Notes under the pieces: model-generated
Seen by the model: the letters and a program-made list of their open reading frames with translations, nothing else
What the model was told of the DNA's origin: nothing
Database searches by the model: none
Made by a program: the position numbers and the translations under genes
From: Erysipelotrichaceae bacterium NK3D112
GTDB taxonomy: Bacteria; Bacillota_I; Bacilli_A; Erysipelotrichales; Erysipelotrichaceae
Length of the DNA: 32,528 bases
Assembly (NCBI GenBank): GCA_000701725.1
Contig: JNJQ01000024.1
Span: forward strand, 1-32,528
Reading direction: 5' to 3'
Shown here: positions 1 to 7,897 of the stretch, piece by piece
Layout of the letters: each line of letters begins with the position of its first letter
Numbering within the stretch: position 1 is the stretch's first letter

Positions 1-167
1 CCGTTACTGACAAGTGGCTGTCCGCAATAAGAACACGTCGGATGATCTGATGGCTTGAGTTTAATCAGAATGTTTTCCGAGTCGTCGGAAGTTTGGATAG
101 ATTCAATGGATTCGATCATATTCGGATCAATATTGAGCATATCCGTGATAAACTTTTCAATAGACAA
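1..167 (-). CDS. ISL3-family transposase, N-terminal part (runs off left edge)
   Basis: This is the first 55 or so codons of a minus-strand gene that continues beyond the window. It begins SIEKFITDMLNIDP after a TTG start and carries a CSYCG motif near the cut, the first half of a zinc-binding pair. A short helical start followed by a C-x-x-C-G zinc site is the usual N-terminus of ISL3-type transposases. I chose TTG at 167-165 because an AAAGGAG ribosome site lies seven bases upstream; the in-frame ATT just before it is a less likely start. The DDE catalytic domain is outside the window, so intactness cannot be judged. A long palindrome upstream at 244-290 probably belongs to the end of the same element. 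Confidence 0.7.
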   Translation of the reverse strand, partial: MSIEKFITDMLNIDPNMIESIESIQTSDDSENILIKLKPSDHPTCSYCGQPLVSN

Positions 168-243
168 AATGTCGCTCCTTTCTTCAGTGGCTAGTGGTAA
201 ATCCATTGTAAGACAGGAGTTTTTATTATGACGAAACCACACA

Positions 244-290
244 GTGTTTAAAGGGTATCAACACAAAGTTGATAACCACCCTTTAAACAC
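244..290. repeat. Long imperfect palindrome upstream of the ISL3-like gene
   Basis: The outer arms GTGTTTAAAGGG (244-255) and CCCTTTAAACAC (279-290) are perfect reverse complements. The inner arms TATCAAC (256-262) and GTTGATA (268-274) extend the structure around a five-base loop, with a four-base bulge on one side. A further partial copy, TGTTTAAAG, follows at about 295-303. This is probably the terminal inverted-repeat region of the ISL3-like element, possibly also a hairpin that blocks transcription coming in from outside. The exact IS end cannot be fixed from one side. Confidence 0.5.
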
Positions 291-383
291 AAACTGTTTA
301 AAGCTCATCCATACAACAAAGTAATTTAGATGCCTTTATTATTTTCACTTTTGTAATAGGTGTGTTTATTCTGCTTGGGTTAT

Positions 384-602
384 CAGCTGAAATCAGTGAA
401 TACACATTCACGATGGATAGAAAGAATGTAACACCGATTAAATCGGGAAGTCAGTATTATATTGTGAAAGCATACATCCCGGCGACAGATCTAGGCAATA
501 TGAATTCAGTCATTATCACCGAAAGACAGGATCCCGTTACAGAACATGTGCAGAGCAATGTACCTCTGCGACCGGCATGCGATTGAGTATTTCAACAGCT
601 GA
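384..602 (+). pseudogene. Remnant of a KIGINFY C-terminal domain gene
   Basis: This piece matches the last third of the C-terminal domain shared by the five large secreted proteins here. Its reading frame contains ISEYTFTMDR and TPIKSGSQYYIVK, close to ISDYTFKMDG and TPVKSGSQYYIEK in the lipase gene at 4006-7752. About 75 bases are missing after codon 40 or so of the remnant, including the part encoding the LSYAY motif. The frame then shifts, so DNA matching GATCCCGTTACAGAACATG and ATTGAGTATTTCAACAGC is read out of frame. The 5' end of the gene is absent. Lying beside an IS, it is best read as the decayed tail of a sixth family member; the in-frame fragment at 362-586 is not a functional gene. 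Confidence 0.8.
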
Positions 603-632
603 AGATATGACGAGCTTCAGCTGTGAGAACCG

Positions 633-656
633 GAAGGAGATCGCCTTCTTTTTTTC
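633..656 (+). terminator. Short terminator after the pseudogene
   Basis: A five-pair stem, GAAGG / CCTTC (633-637 and 644-648), is followed directly by a run of seven T. It would have ended transcription of the gene whose remnant lies just upstream. Confidence 0.55.
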
Positions 657-708
657 TTCAGATGTTCAGAAAAAGTTCAGATTTGTTGTAATTTCAAACT
701 TATATAAT
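657..708 (+). promoter_or_regulatory. Promoter region of the beta-helix gene with three TTCAGA repeats
   Basis: TTCAGA occurs at 657-662, 665-670 and 676-681. A TATAAT -10 box follows at 703-708, with no convincing -35 box at the expected distance. A good -10, a poor -35 and repeated hexamers just upstream suggest activator-dependent transcription of the gene starting at 746. The regulator is unknown. Confidence 0.35.
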
Positions 709-745
709 TACTTATAAGAATATGCATATGGTGAAAGGGGGATTT

Positions 746-3700
746 ATGCATTATTACAGAAAAATCATTGCATACCTGCTCTCATTGGTTCTGATGATGG
801 CAGGCTTTGGCAGTTTCGGTGTTTCTGCGGAATCATCCGCAGTTATTCTGACTTTTTCTGATACAGGTATTGTTGAAACCGTTCCGGGAAGCGGATATGC
901 GATTAACGGAACATCACTTGTGATCAGTTCGCCAGGTGTGTATAAGCTGGGCGGAACTTGTTCAGAGGGCACGGTTGAAGTGGCAAAAGGAGTCAGTGAT
1001 GTCATATTGATTCTGGACAATCTGGATCTGACTTCTGCTGTAACAGCACCTGTTGTTATCAAAAAGACAGCGGCTGTGACAATTCATCTGGATGGAGTGA
1101 ATTCATTGACCAATAATGAAAATCCGGAGAATGAAACATCTGAAGACACGGCGGTGGCTGATGCGTTTGAAGGTGCTGCCATTAAAGTCAAATCGAATTC
1201 ATCTGCTGTTTTCTGCGGAGAAGGCACATTGAATATTTACGGCAATGCAAAAAACGGCATCAAAGGCGGAGCAGAAACAGAACTGGTTTTTAACAGCGGC
1301 ACATACAATGTCAAAGCATTGAATAATGACATCGCATCGGATGGCAGCCTTGTCATCAATGGAGGTATGTATGCGATTGAATCAGAAAATGACGGTATCA
1401 AATCCGTACCGGATGCGGATGATACTTTATCCAAAGGCAGCGTAACAATCAATGGCGGCAGTTTTACAATCAATGCCGGTGGAGATGGAATCCAGGCAGA
1501 AAGTGAACTGTGTATCAATAACGGCACATTCAATATCACTACCATGAGCGGATACAATGATACGTTATTCAATAAGGATACGATGTCATGCAAAGGTTTG
1601 AAAGCAAGCGGCGACCGTGAGAATATAGAAAATGCACTCATTGTAAACGGCGGTGTATTTGACCTCAATACAGCCGATGATGCGTTGCATTCTGATTATG
1701 ATATCACGGTTACAGGAGGCACTTTCACAATCCGCAGCGGCGATGATGGTGTACATGCGGACGGCAAGCTGACTCTGGGAACAGAAAACGGGTATGACCG
1801 TGATCCGGACATCATGGTTGCCAACAGCTATGAGGGTCTCGAAGGCGGCAATGTGTTTATTTACAGCGGCAGATATTATGTCAATGCGTCGGATGACGGT
1901 GTAAATGCAGCCGGAGGCAGTGATTCAAGCGGCGGAACAGATCCATGGCATCCATGGAATCCCGGACCCGGCAGCGGCAATACTTCCGATTACAATATTT
2001 ATATCTATGGCGGCAATGTTTATGTCAACTGTACAGGTGACGGACTGGATTCCAACGGCGGTCTGTATCTTTATGGAGGCAGACAGACTGTTCTTTCACA
2101 GGGACAGGGCGGAGACAATTCTCCGCTGGATTCGGACGGAACCATTGTTCTGAAAGGCGCTGAAGTTTTCGCGGCGGGCACAAATCCGATGAATGACAAT
2201 CCTTCTTCCGGTTATCAGACTTATTACAGATGGTCCACACGCTATAATGCAGGCACTGTCATTCGTCTTTCTGCAGGCAATGAGCTTCTCTATAACGAAA
2301 AGCTGTTAAGAAACATCAATTATATGCTTTATTCAAAGCCGGATCTTTCTTCCCAGCCTTCGGTTGCGGCGGGTACAGAAATCGATCCATGTGTCTCCAA
2401 TGACTGGTCACATGCATGGAATGACGGTGTGATTGTCAAAGAAGCCACTGAAGCGGAAGCCGGACTGAAAGAATTCTCATGTGCAGATTGTCAGAAGACG
2501 GCATATCAGACTGTTCCTTACACACCTGTATATGACTGCGGCGGCCATGAGGATGAAATCATTGAGGAAGATCACGGTTATGCGGTGAAATTCATTGCAG
2601 ACGAACAAGCGAAGATTGATGTTTATTATACTCAGGATTACACCGAAGCAGATGAAACCGGCGTGAATGAAACTGTTTCAAGAAACAGCGATACCGGAGC
2701 TCCTGATTCCACCGGAAACGGCCAGGTGAATTTTGCGGTTGTTTCAGAGGATGGCTATGAGGTTGATGAGATTTCAATTGAAGGCGGGTACAAGAATCTC
2801 AAGAAAATCTCATCAGAAGGAAATGTCCAGATTTACAGAATCACCAAGGTGACTTCCGAGCTCACTGTAACTGTGAAAATGAAAGAGAAGGTTTCAGCAG
2901 TCTCAGTCTATGGTCATTCTCTGTCACTTGACGGCACCATCGGTGTCAACTTCTATCTCACGGTTCCGGATGACCTTCTTGAAACAGCTGTAATCAATAC
3001 ATCGGTAAACGGACGCCATGAAAGCATCGCTGCCAAAGATGCGGAAGTACGTGTTGTTGATGGAATGGAGCGCAGAGTGGTCAGCGTAAAAGTTTATGCG
3101 AAGGAAATGCGGGATGAAATGATTCTCAGCATCACCGATGCTGAAGGCAATCCCCTTGCACTGCTTGATACCGGCAACCAGGATGTCACAGACGGCTATT
3201 CTTATTCAGTTGCGAAATATCTTGAAACAGCGAAAACTTCCGCTTCCACACAAGAGCTTAAAGATCTTGCAAAAGATATGGACAACTATGGCAAATATGC
3301 CCAGATCTATTTTGAATACAATGTTAATGAAGAAGTCACAAATGCGGATGATGTCAGTTCTGTCACTGCGGATATGCTGAAGGAATATGAAACAAAGACA
3401 GAGGGAAGTGTTACAGGTATTGAATATACAGGCAGCTCACTGGAGCTGAACAGCGCCAACTGCCTGAGAGCTTATTTCAAACCGGAAGAAGCTTACGCAA
3501 TTGATACATTCAGATTTACACTGAACGGAACTGAAACAGAAGCGCAGCAGCGCTCATCTTCTGAAAATGTCTGGTACATCGTGACAGATGAAATCGATGC
3601 TAAGAGTCTTAACAGCATGTCGGAGTTCGTTGTTACAAACGGAACCGAAAAAGAAGTGATTTCCTGCGGACCGCTATCATACGCCTACAACGCATTAAGC

Positions 3701-3781
3701 AGAAGTTCAAACGAAAAACTGAAAGATGTATGCAGAGCATTATATCTTTACCACGTATCTGCAAAAGCATACTTTGAGTAG
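746..3781 (+). CDS. Secreted carbohydrate-binding beta-helix protein (Cthe_2159-like) with KIGINFY C-terminal domain
   Basis: A secreted protein of 1011 residues. The start at 746 follows an AAAGGGGGA ribosome site and gives a clean signal peptide (MHYYRKIIAY then a hydrophobic core ending VSA-E). Residues of about 50 to 560 form many short repeats of the GG-x-F-x-I and D-D-G-[IV]-x-A type, such as GGTFTIRSGDDGVHADG. This is the pattern of the Cthe_2159 family, parallel beta-helix proteins known to bind acidic plant polysaccharide in a calcium-dependent way. The middle part is not recognised. From about residue 720 to the end is the shared domain, with variants YGHSLSLDGTIGVNFYL, AKEMRD, NYGKYAQIYF and CRALYLY. 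There is no LPXTG motif or C-terminal membrane helix. Polysaccharide adhesion is the likely role; the exact ligand is inference. Confidence 0.85.
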   Translation: MHYYRKIIAYLLSLVLMMAGFGSFGVSAESSAVILTFSDTGIVETVPGSGYAINGTSLVISSPGVYKLGGTCSEGTVEVAKGVSDVILILDNLDLTSAVTAPVVIKKTAAVTIHLDGVNSLTNNENPENETSEDTAVADAFEGAAIKVKSNSSAVFCGEGTLNIYGNAKNGIKGGAETELVFNSGTYNVKALNNDIASDGSLVINGGMYAIESENDGIKSVPDADDTLSKGSVTINGGSFTINAGGDGIQAESELCINNGTFNITTMSGYNDTLFNKDTMSCKGLKASGDRENIENALIVNGGVFDLNTADDALHSDYDITVTGGTFTIRSGDDGVHADGKLTLGTENGYDRDPDIMVANSYEGLEGGNVFIYSGRYYVNASDDGVNAAGGSDSSGGTDPWHPWNPGPGSGNTSDYNIYIYGGNVYVNCTGDGLDSNGGLYLYGGRQTVLSQGQGGDNSPLDSDGTIVLKGAEVFAAGTNPMNDNPSSGYQTYYRWSTRYNAGTVIRLSAGNELLYNEKLLRNINYMLYSKPDLSSQPSVAAGTEIDPCVSNDWSHAWNDGVIVKEATEAEAGLKEFSCADCQKTAYQTVPYTPVYDCGGHEDEIIEEDHGYAVKFIADEQAKIDVYYTQDYTEADETGVNETVSRNSDTGAPDSTGNGQVNFAVVSEDGYEVDEISIEGGYKNLKKISSEGNVQIYRITKVTSELTVTVKMKEKVSAVSVYGHSLSLDGTIGVNFYLTVPDDLLETAVINTSVNGRHESIAAKDAEVRVVDGMERRVVSVKVYAKEMRDEMILSITDAEGNPLALLDTGNQDVTDGYSYSVAKYLETAKTSASTQELKDLAKDMDNYGKYAQIYFEYNVNEEVTNADDVSSVTADMLKEYETKTEGSVTGIEYTGSSLELNSANCLRAYFKPEEAYAIDTFRFTLNGTETEAQQRSSSENVWYIVTDEIDAKSLNSMSEFVVTNGTEKEVISCGPLSYAYNALSRSSNEKLKDVCRALYLYHVSAKAYFE

Positions 3782-3811
3782 ATTGATTGCTATACATCTT
3801 AATTTCACTGA

Positions 3812-3853
3812 AAGGACCGGACTGTCTGAATACAGGCATTCCGGTCTTGTTTT
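3812..3853 (+). terminator. Terminator after the beta-helix gene
   Basis: ACCGGA (3816-3821) pairs with TCCGGT (3840-3845), with further pairing possible inside the loop, followed by CTTGTTTTA. The T-run is modest, so efficiency is uncertain. Confidence 0.6.
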
Positions 3854-4005
3854 ATGATAACGGAGTCTTCATTCAAATGTTGCATGAGTTCAGTGCTTGT
3901 AAAATAGTATCGTAGCGGCTAGATTCTGTTTTCGTAAATGCTCTTTTACGGATAAACAATTGTGTGTTAATTTGTTGTCATAAAACTGTATGCTGGAGGT
4001 CCGTC

Positions 4006-7000
4006 ATGAAGTGCAGAAAGAAAACAATATTCATAATTTCAATTTTAGTGTCACTTTCTTGTATATATCAACCAGTGTTTGCGGAAGATATCATCCCGGA
4101 AGAAGCAAAGACAGAAGAAACATCTGAACCGCAGCCGGAAGAAAATGATGAAGGCATTAGCGAAGAAGAAAGCAGATCTGATGAGGCTGTTGAAGAAACT
4201 CCGGAGCTCGAAGAAGCAGAAATAGCTGAGGAAGTATCCGGGAATGAGGATCAGACTGTCGAAACTGATGAAGGAGAAAATCTTCCGGAAGATACAGATA
4301 CAGCAGACATCAGTACGGAAACAATCATTGATGAACAGACAGAAGAGAATGTCGGTGAAGAGAACGTAAATAATGATGATAATACAGAGATCGATACACC
4401 TTCTGAGAAGATTGATGATATCAGAGAATCACTGAAATCAATTGATCTTTTGAAGACTGAAAAAGTGCTGCAGACAGAATCAAGTATCAACAGCGGAGTT
4501 GATTATGAATATGCAGACAGCACAGACCGTGCAAATAAACTGCGGGAATTCAAGTATATTCCAATAACATTTACAGATAAAGACGGATTATCATGCGGAT
4601 ATTTTTATAATGACGGAATGATGCTGGCTGATGCGAGAGATCTGTCAGTGGATCTTGCACTTGTGGCAGCCAATCTTGCGGATGCGGCATACAGTTCCGC
4701 AGTCGCAACACGTTTAACTGACATGGGTTATTCCCTGTATCATGGCGATACGTACAATTACACAAAGGAAGTAACATATGAGGATAATGATTCAGTGGCT
4801 TTTGCGATTGGTCATAAACCGATCATCTATGGAGAAATCACATACAATGCATATATCATAGCAATCCGGGGAACATCAAAAAATGCGGAATGGTACAGTG
4901 ATTTCAATCTGGGGAAGAGGTCAGACGGATATCATGAAGGATTCAGAGTAGCAGCGGAGGACATTTTCAATGCCATCCGGACGATACAGACAGACAACAA
5001 TATTTTCCTGGTGACAGGCCACAGCCGTGGAGCAGCAGTGGCAAATATCATCGCAGGTGAACTGAGCACGAATTCAGAATACCGGAATATGGTGAGTGAA
5101 GATCATGTATTCGGGTATACATATGCATGTCCGGCAGTCAGTGATCAGTTAAGTGAATCGGATCTCGCTTTGAGAAATATATACAATTTCAATAATGCTG
5201 GAGATGCAATCCCTGAGCTTCCGCTTGCAAGCTGGGGCTATAAGCGCTATGGGAAAACATTAAAGCTTGAAACAGCAGACGGACAGTTTGAAAATCTGAA
5301 ACAGAGATTCAATACAGAATTAAAAGAAGAATATGCAGGACTGTTAAGTACAACCAGCTATCTTTCCACAATCAGTATTTTGGCAAAAGAGAAGCAAGAT
5401 TTTTACAGTCCGACAAATCAGCTGATATTTGATGTAGGTGCATGGTTCCTCGGAACAAAAGATACAGGGGATCTGGTAAAAATATTGTTACGTCATAATG
5501 TCAAAGGCATTTTAAAGTATAACATTCTGAAATTCATAGGCAGCGGGATTGTCGGGGAATTGCAGTATCACTTCGATAATAATCAGAAAGAATCTCTGGA
5601 ACTGCTGGCAAGAGTTGATACAGAGCTGGACACTACAAGTGAATATGACCAAGAGGCATTTGATCAATGGATTACGAGCAATAGTGAGTTGGTAAAACAG
5701 CTGAAAGAAGAGACGGAGATCGAAATCAAGACGAGGGATGATCTGTATCAGGCAAGGACGGAGATAGCGGAATCGATGTCAAAGCTCTCATCATTTAATG
5801 CCAATCTTGAAACAGTTCTGTCACTTTGGTACACATCAGATGGTGATCTGAAGAACTCGATATTTCATGCGCATCAACCGCAGACATATGTGTTATGGAT
5901 TAATTCAATGTTCTACGGATATAAGGGATGGATGAATAATACTGAATTAGAGCATTTTGATACAGGTGAGCATTATTTCTCCATTGGAAGCAATTGTTTT
6001 TCGAATATACCGAATTTGTCAGATATAACATTAAGAGACAATGCCATGATTCTTGGTGACAATGCTTTTTCAGGATGCTCACAGCTTACCAAGGTAATCC
6101 TGCCGGTTGATATGGTTTACACGTGGAACGGAACAAAGGATGTATCACCGTTTGCGTCAGATGTGAATATCGAGGAGATCGTATACAAAGCAGGTAAAAG
6201 CGGAGAGATGCCGGATATAGGAAAAGGGGCAGTCACTGGGGCAGTGACAGTAGGAAACGACGGTAAGCTGAACAGCCTGAACAGAATTGAATACATCGCA
6301 AGAAATGCCGTAGGGAAAATCGTATACGAGGAAGGAATAACAAAGATCAGTGCCAATGCATGTTCTCCGGAATTCAATCATTATGGTTCTGATACCAGAG
6401 TATCAATGGAAGTACTGAAGACAGTTGATTTACCGTCAACACTGGAAAAGGTGGGAGATTATGCGTTCTATGGTTCGAAGATAACATCTGCTTATCTCCT
6501 TAGAAATGTAAAAGAAATAGGCAGCTATGCATTTGACGGTATTTCCAATCTGACTATGTATGTATACAGAAATACATATGCTCACCAATATGCACTGACA
6601 AATAATAAGAATTATGTATTGCTTGATCCGGCTGCTACAGCAATCTCCCTTCCTTCTGAAAAAGAGATGCCTCTGGGAAGCACGGAACAGCTGACCATAA
6701 CTTATACGCCTGCAGACGCAACTGATCCGATATTCTGGGTATCATCTGATGAATCCATTGTTTCAATTGATGAAAACGGTAATGCCAAAGCTCTGAGTAC
6801 AGGAACAGCAATCATTACTGCCACAACAGACACAGGATTATCAGCCCAGTCAGTAATCACTGTCAGCAGTAAAGGAGTATCCGTATATGGCACCTCATTG
6901 GCACTGGAAGGCAAGATCGGAATCAACTTCTATCTGAATATTGCAGAGGAAGAGCTGGAATATCTGAATGTTGTCATGACAATGAATGGCCAGACAACAA

Positions 7001-7752
7001 CAGTACCTGCATCCGAAGGCAAGGCAAGTACAGTAGGTGGACAGAAGTTAAGAATGTTTGTATATCCTGTAGCAGCTAAAGAGATGAGAGACAAAGTAAC
7101 TCTCACAGTGGAAGATGCAGAAGGAAATAAGATCAAACTTGCCAAAGATGAAACAGACTATACGGAAGGCTATCCGTTCTCAGCAGCTGATTATTTCGCA
7201 AGAGCGGAAGAAGCCGGAAGTGAAAAGACAAAGAAGCTTGCGAGAGTACTGAACAACTATGGCAAGTATGCACAGATCTATTTCAATCACAATCCGGAAG
7301 AAGTGACGGATTTAACAGATGTCAGTGCTGTAACACTGGAGACACTTGCACCATATCAGGCAGTACAGACAGAGAATCAGGTTGCAGGACTTACATATGT
7401 AGGCGGAACCACAATGCTGGATGATGCGATCGGATACAGACTGTACTTCAAGATTGATACGTCACATAAGATCAGCGATTACACATTCAAGATGGATGGA
7501 AAGGTAGTTACACCAGTTAAATCGGGAAGCCAGTATTACATTGAGAAGACAGATATCGCAGCGAAAGATCTTGGTGTTAAGAATAAGATTGAAGTAACAG
7601 ACGGAACAAATACATTCGGAATTCAGTATTGCGCATTGTCGTATGCATACAGGGCACTGGAACTGACAGCGGAAGACAAGATCCCGTTACAGAACATGTG
7701 CAGAGCGATGTATCTGTACAATCAGCAGGCGATTGAGTATTTCAACAGCTGA
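4006..7752 (+). CDS. Secreted class 3 lipase with leucine-rich repeats, Ig-like domain and KIGINFY domain
   Basis: A multidomain secreted protein of 1248 residues. The start at 4006 has a GGAGG ribosome site and opens a signal peptide (MKCRKKTIFIISILVSLSC). A very acidic stretch of Glu, Asp and Thr spans about residues 30 to 150. A class 3 lipase alpha/beta-hydrolase domain follows, with IAIRGTSKNAEW and the nucleophile elbow GHSRG (Ser near 339). Residues of about 660 to 870 resemble BspA-type leucine-rich repeats (GDNAFSGCSQLTKVILP, GDYAFYG, GSYAFDG). A Big_2-like Ig fold covers about 880 to 955, and the KIGINFY domain runs from about 956 to the end. It probably hydrolyses lipid esters at the cell surface; the substrate is unknown. 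The last 118 or so residues almost match the CAP gene at 19139-21562. Confidence 0.87.
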   Translation: MKCRKKTIFIISILVSLSCIYQPVFAEDIIPEEAKTEETSEPQPEENDEGISEEESRSDEAVEETPELEEAEIAEEVSGNEDQTVETDEGENLPEDTDTADISTETIIDEQTEENVGEENVNNDDNTEIDTPSEKIDDIRESLKSIDLLKTEKVLQTESSINSGVDYEYADSTDRANKLREFKYIPITFTDKDGLSCGYFYNDGMMLADARDLSVDLALVAANLADAAYSSAVATRLTDMGYSLYHGDTYNYTKEVTYEDNDSVAFAIGHKPIIYGEITYNAYIIAIRGTSKNAEWYSDFNLGKRSDGYHEGFRVAAEDIFNAIRTIQTDNNIFLVTGHSRGAAVANIIAGELSTNSEYRNMVSEDHVFGYTYACPAVSDQLSESDLALRNIYNFNNAGDAIPELPLASWGYKRYGKTLKLETADGQFENLKQRFNTELKEEYAGLLSTTSYLSTISILAKEKQDFYSPTNQLIFDVGAWFLGTKDTGDLVKILLRHNVKGILKYNILKFIGSGIVGELQYHFDNNQKESLELLARVDTELDTTSEYDQEAFDQWITSNSELVKQLKEETEIEIKTRDDLYQARTEIAESMSKLSSFNANLETVLSLWYTSDGDLKNSIFHAHQPQTYVLWINSMFYGYKGWMNNTELEHFDTGEHYFSIGSNCFSNIPNLSDITLRDNAMILGDNAFSGCSQLTKVILPVDMVYTWNGTKDVSPFASDVNIEEIVYKAGKSGEMPDIGKGAVTGAVTVGNDGKLNSLNRIEYIARNAVGKIVYEEGITKISANACSPEFNHYGSDTRVSMEVLKTVDLPSTLEKVGDYAFYGSKITSAYLLRNVKEIGSYAFDGISNLTMYVYRNTYAHQYALTNNKNYVLLDPAATAISLPSEKEMPLGSTEQLTITYTPADATDPIFWVSSDESIVSIDENGNAKALSTGTAIITATTDTGLSAQSVITVSSKGVSVYGTSLALEGKIGINFYLNIAEEELEYLNVVMTMNGQTTTVPASEGKASTVGGQKLRMFVYPVAAKEMRDKVTLTVEDAEGNKIKLAKDETDYTEGYPFSAADYFARAEEAGSEKTKKLARVLNNYGKYAQIYFNHNPEEVTDLTDVSAVTLETLAPYQAVQTENQVAGLTYVGGTTMLDDAIGYRLYFKIDTSHKISDYTFKMDGKVVTPVKSGSQYYIEKTDIAAKDLGVKNKIEVTDGTNTFGIQYCALSYAYRALELTAEDKIPLQNMCRAMYLYNQQAIEYFNS
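6874..7748 (+). repeat. Long inverted repeat, copy 1 (KIGINFY domain DNA of the lipase gene)
   Basis: The DNA encoding this domain is repeated in opposite orientation at about 19145-20020. The proteins are strongly alike throughout. From VAGLTYVGG to the tail the two sequences differ at one position (HKISDY versus HQISDY) apart from the last two or three residues. The DNA is also nearly identical over long runs, including synonymous positions. The start is set by protein homology, and the boundary of DNA-level identity may be narrower. Confidence 0.8.
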
Positions 7753-7776
7753 TATCCTTGAAAACTGATTCATCAG

Positions 7777-7800
7777 AAAAGGCGCTTGGCGCCTTTTTTT
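7777..7800 (+). terminator. Strong terminator after the lipase gene
   Basis: AAAAGGCGC (7777-7785) and GCGCCTTTT (7789-7797) form a nine-pair stem on a three-base loop and run straight into a T tract. This is a textbook intrinsic terminator, separating the lipase gene from the protease gene. Confidence 0.92.
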
Positions 7801-7897
7801 GATGGAAACATGTCGTTATTTCAATTGAATTAATATTAAGTACGGGTATCTATCTTGGCTGTATGGTAAAGTTTTAATATAAACAAGGAGAATGACA

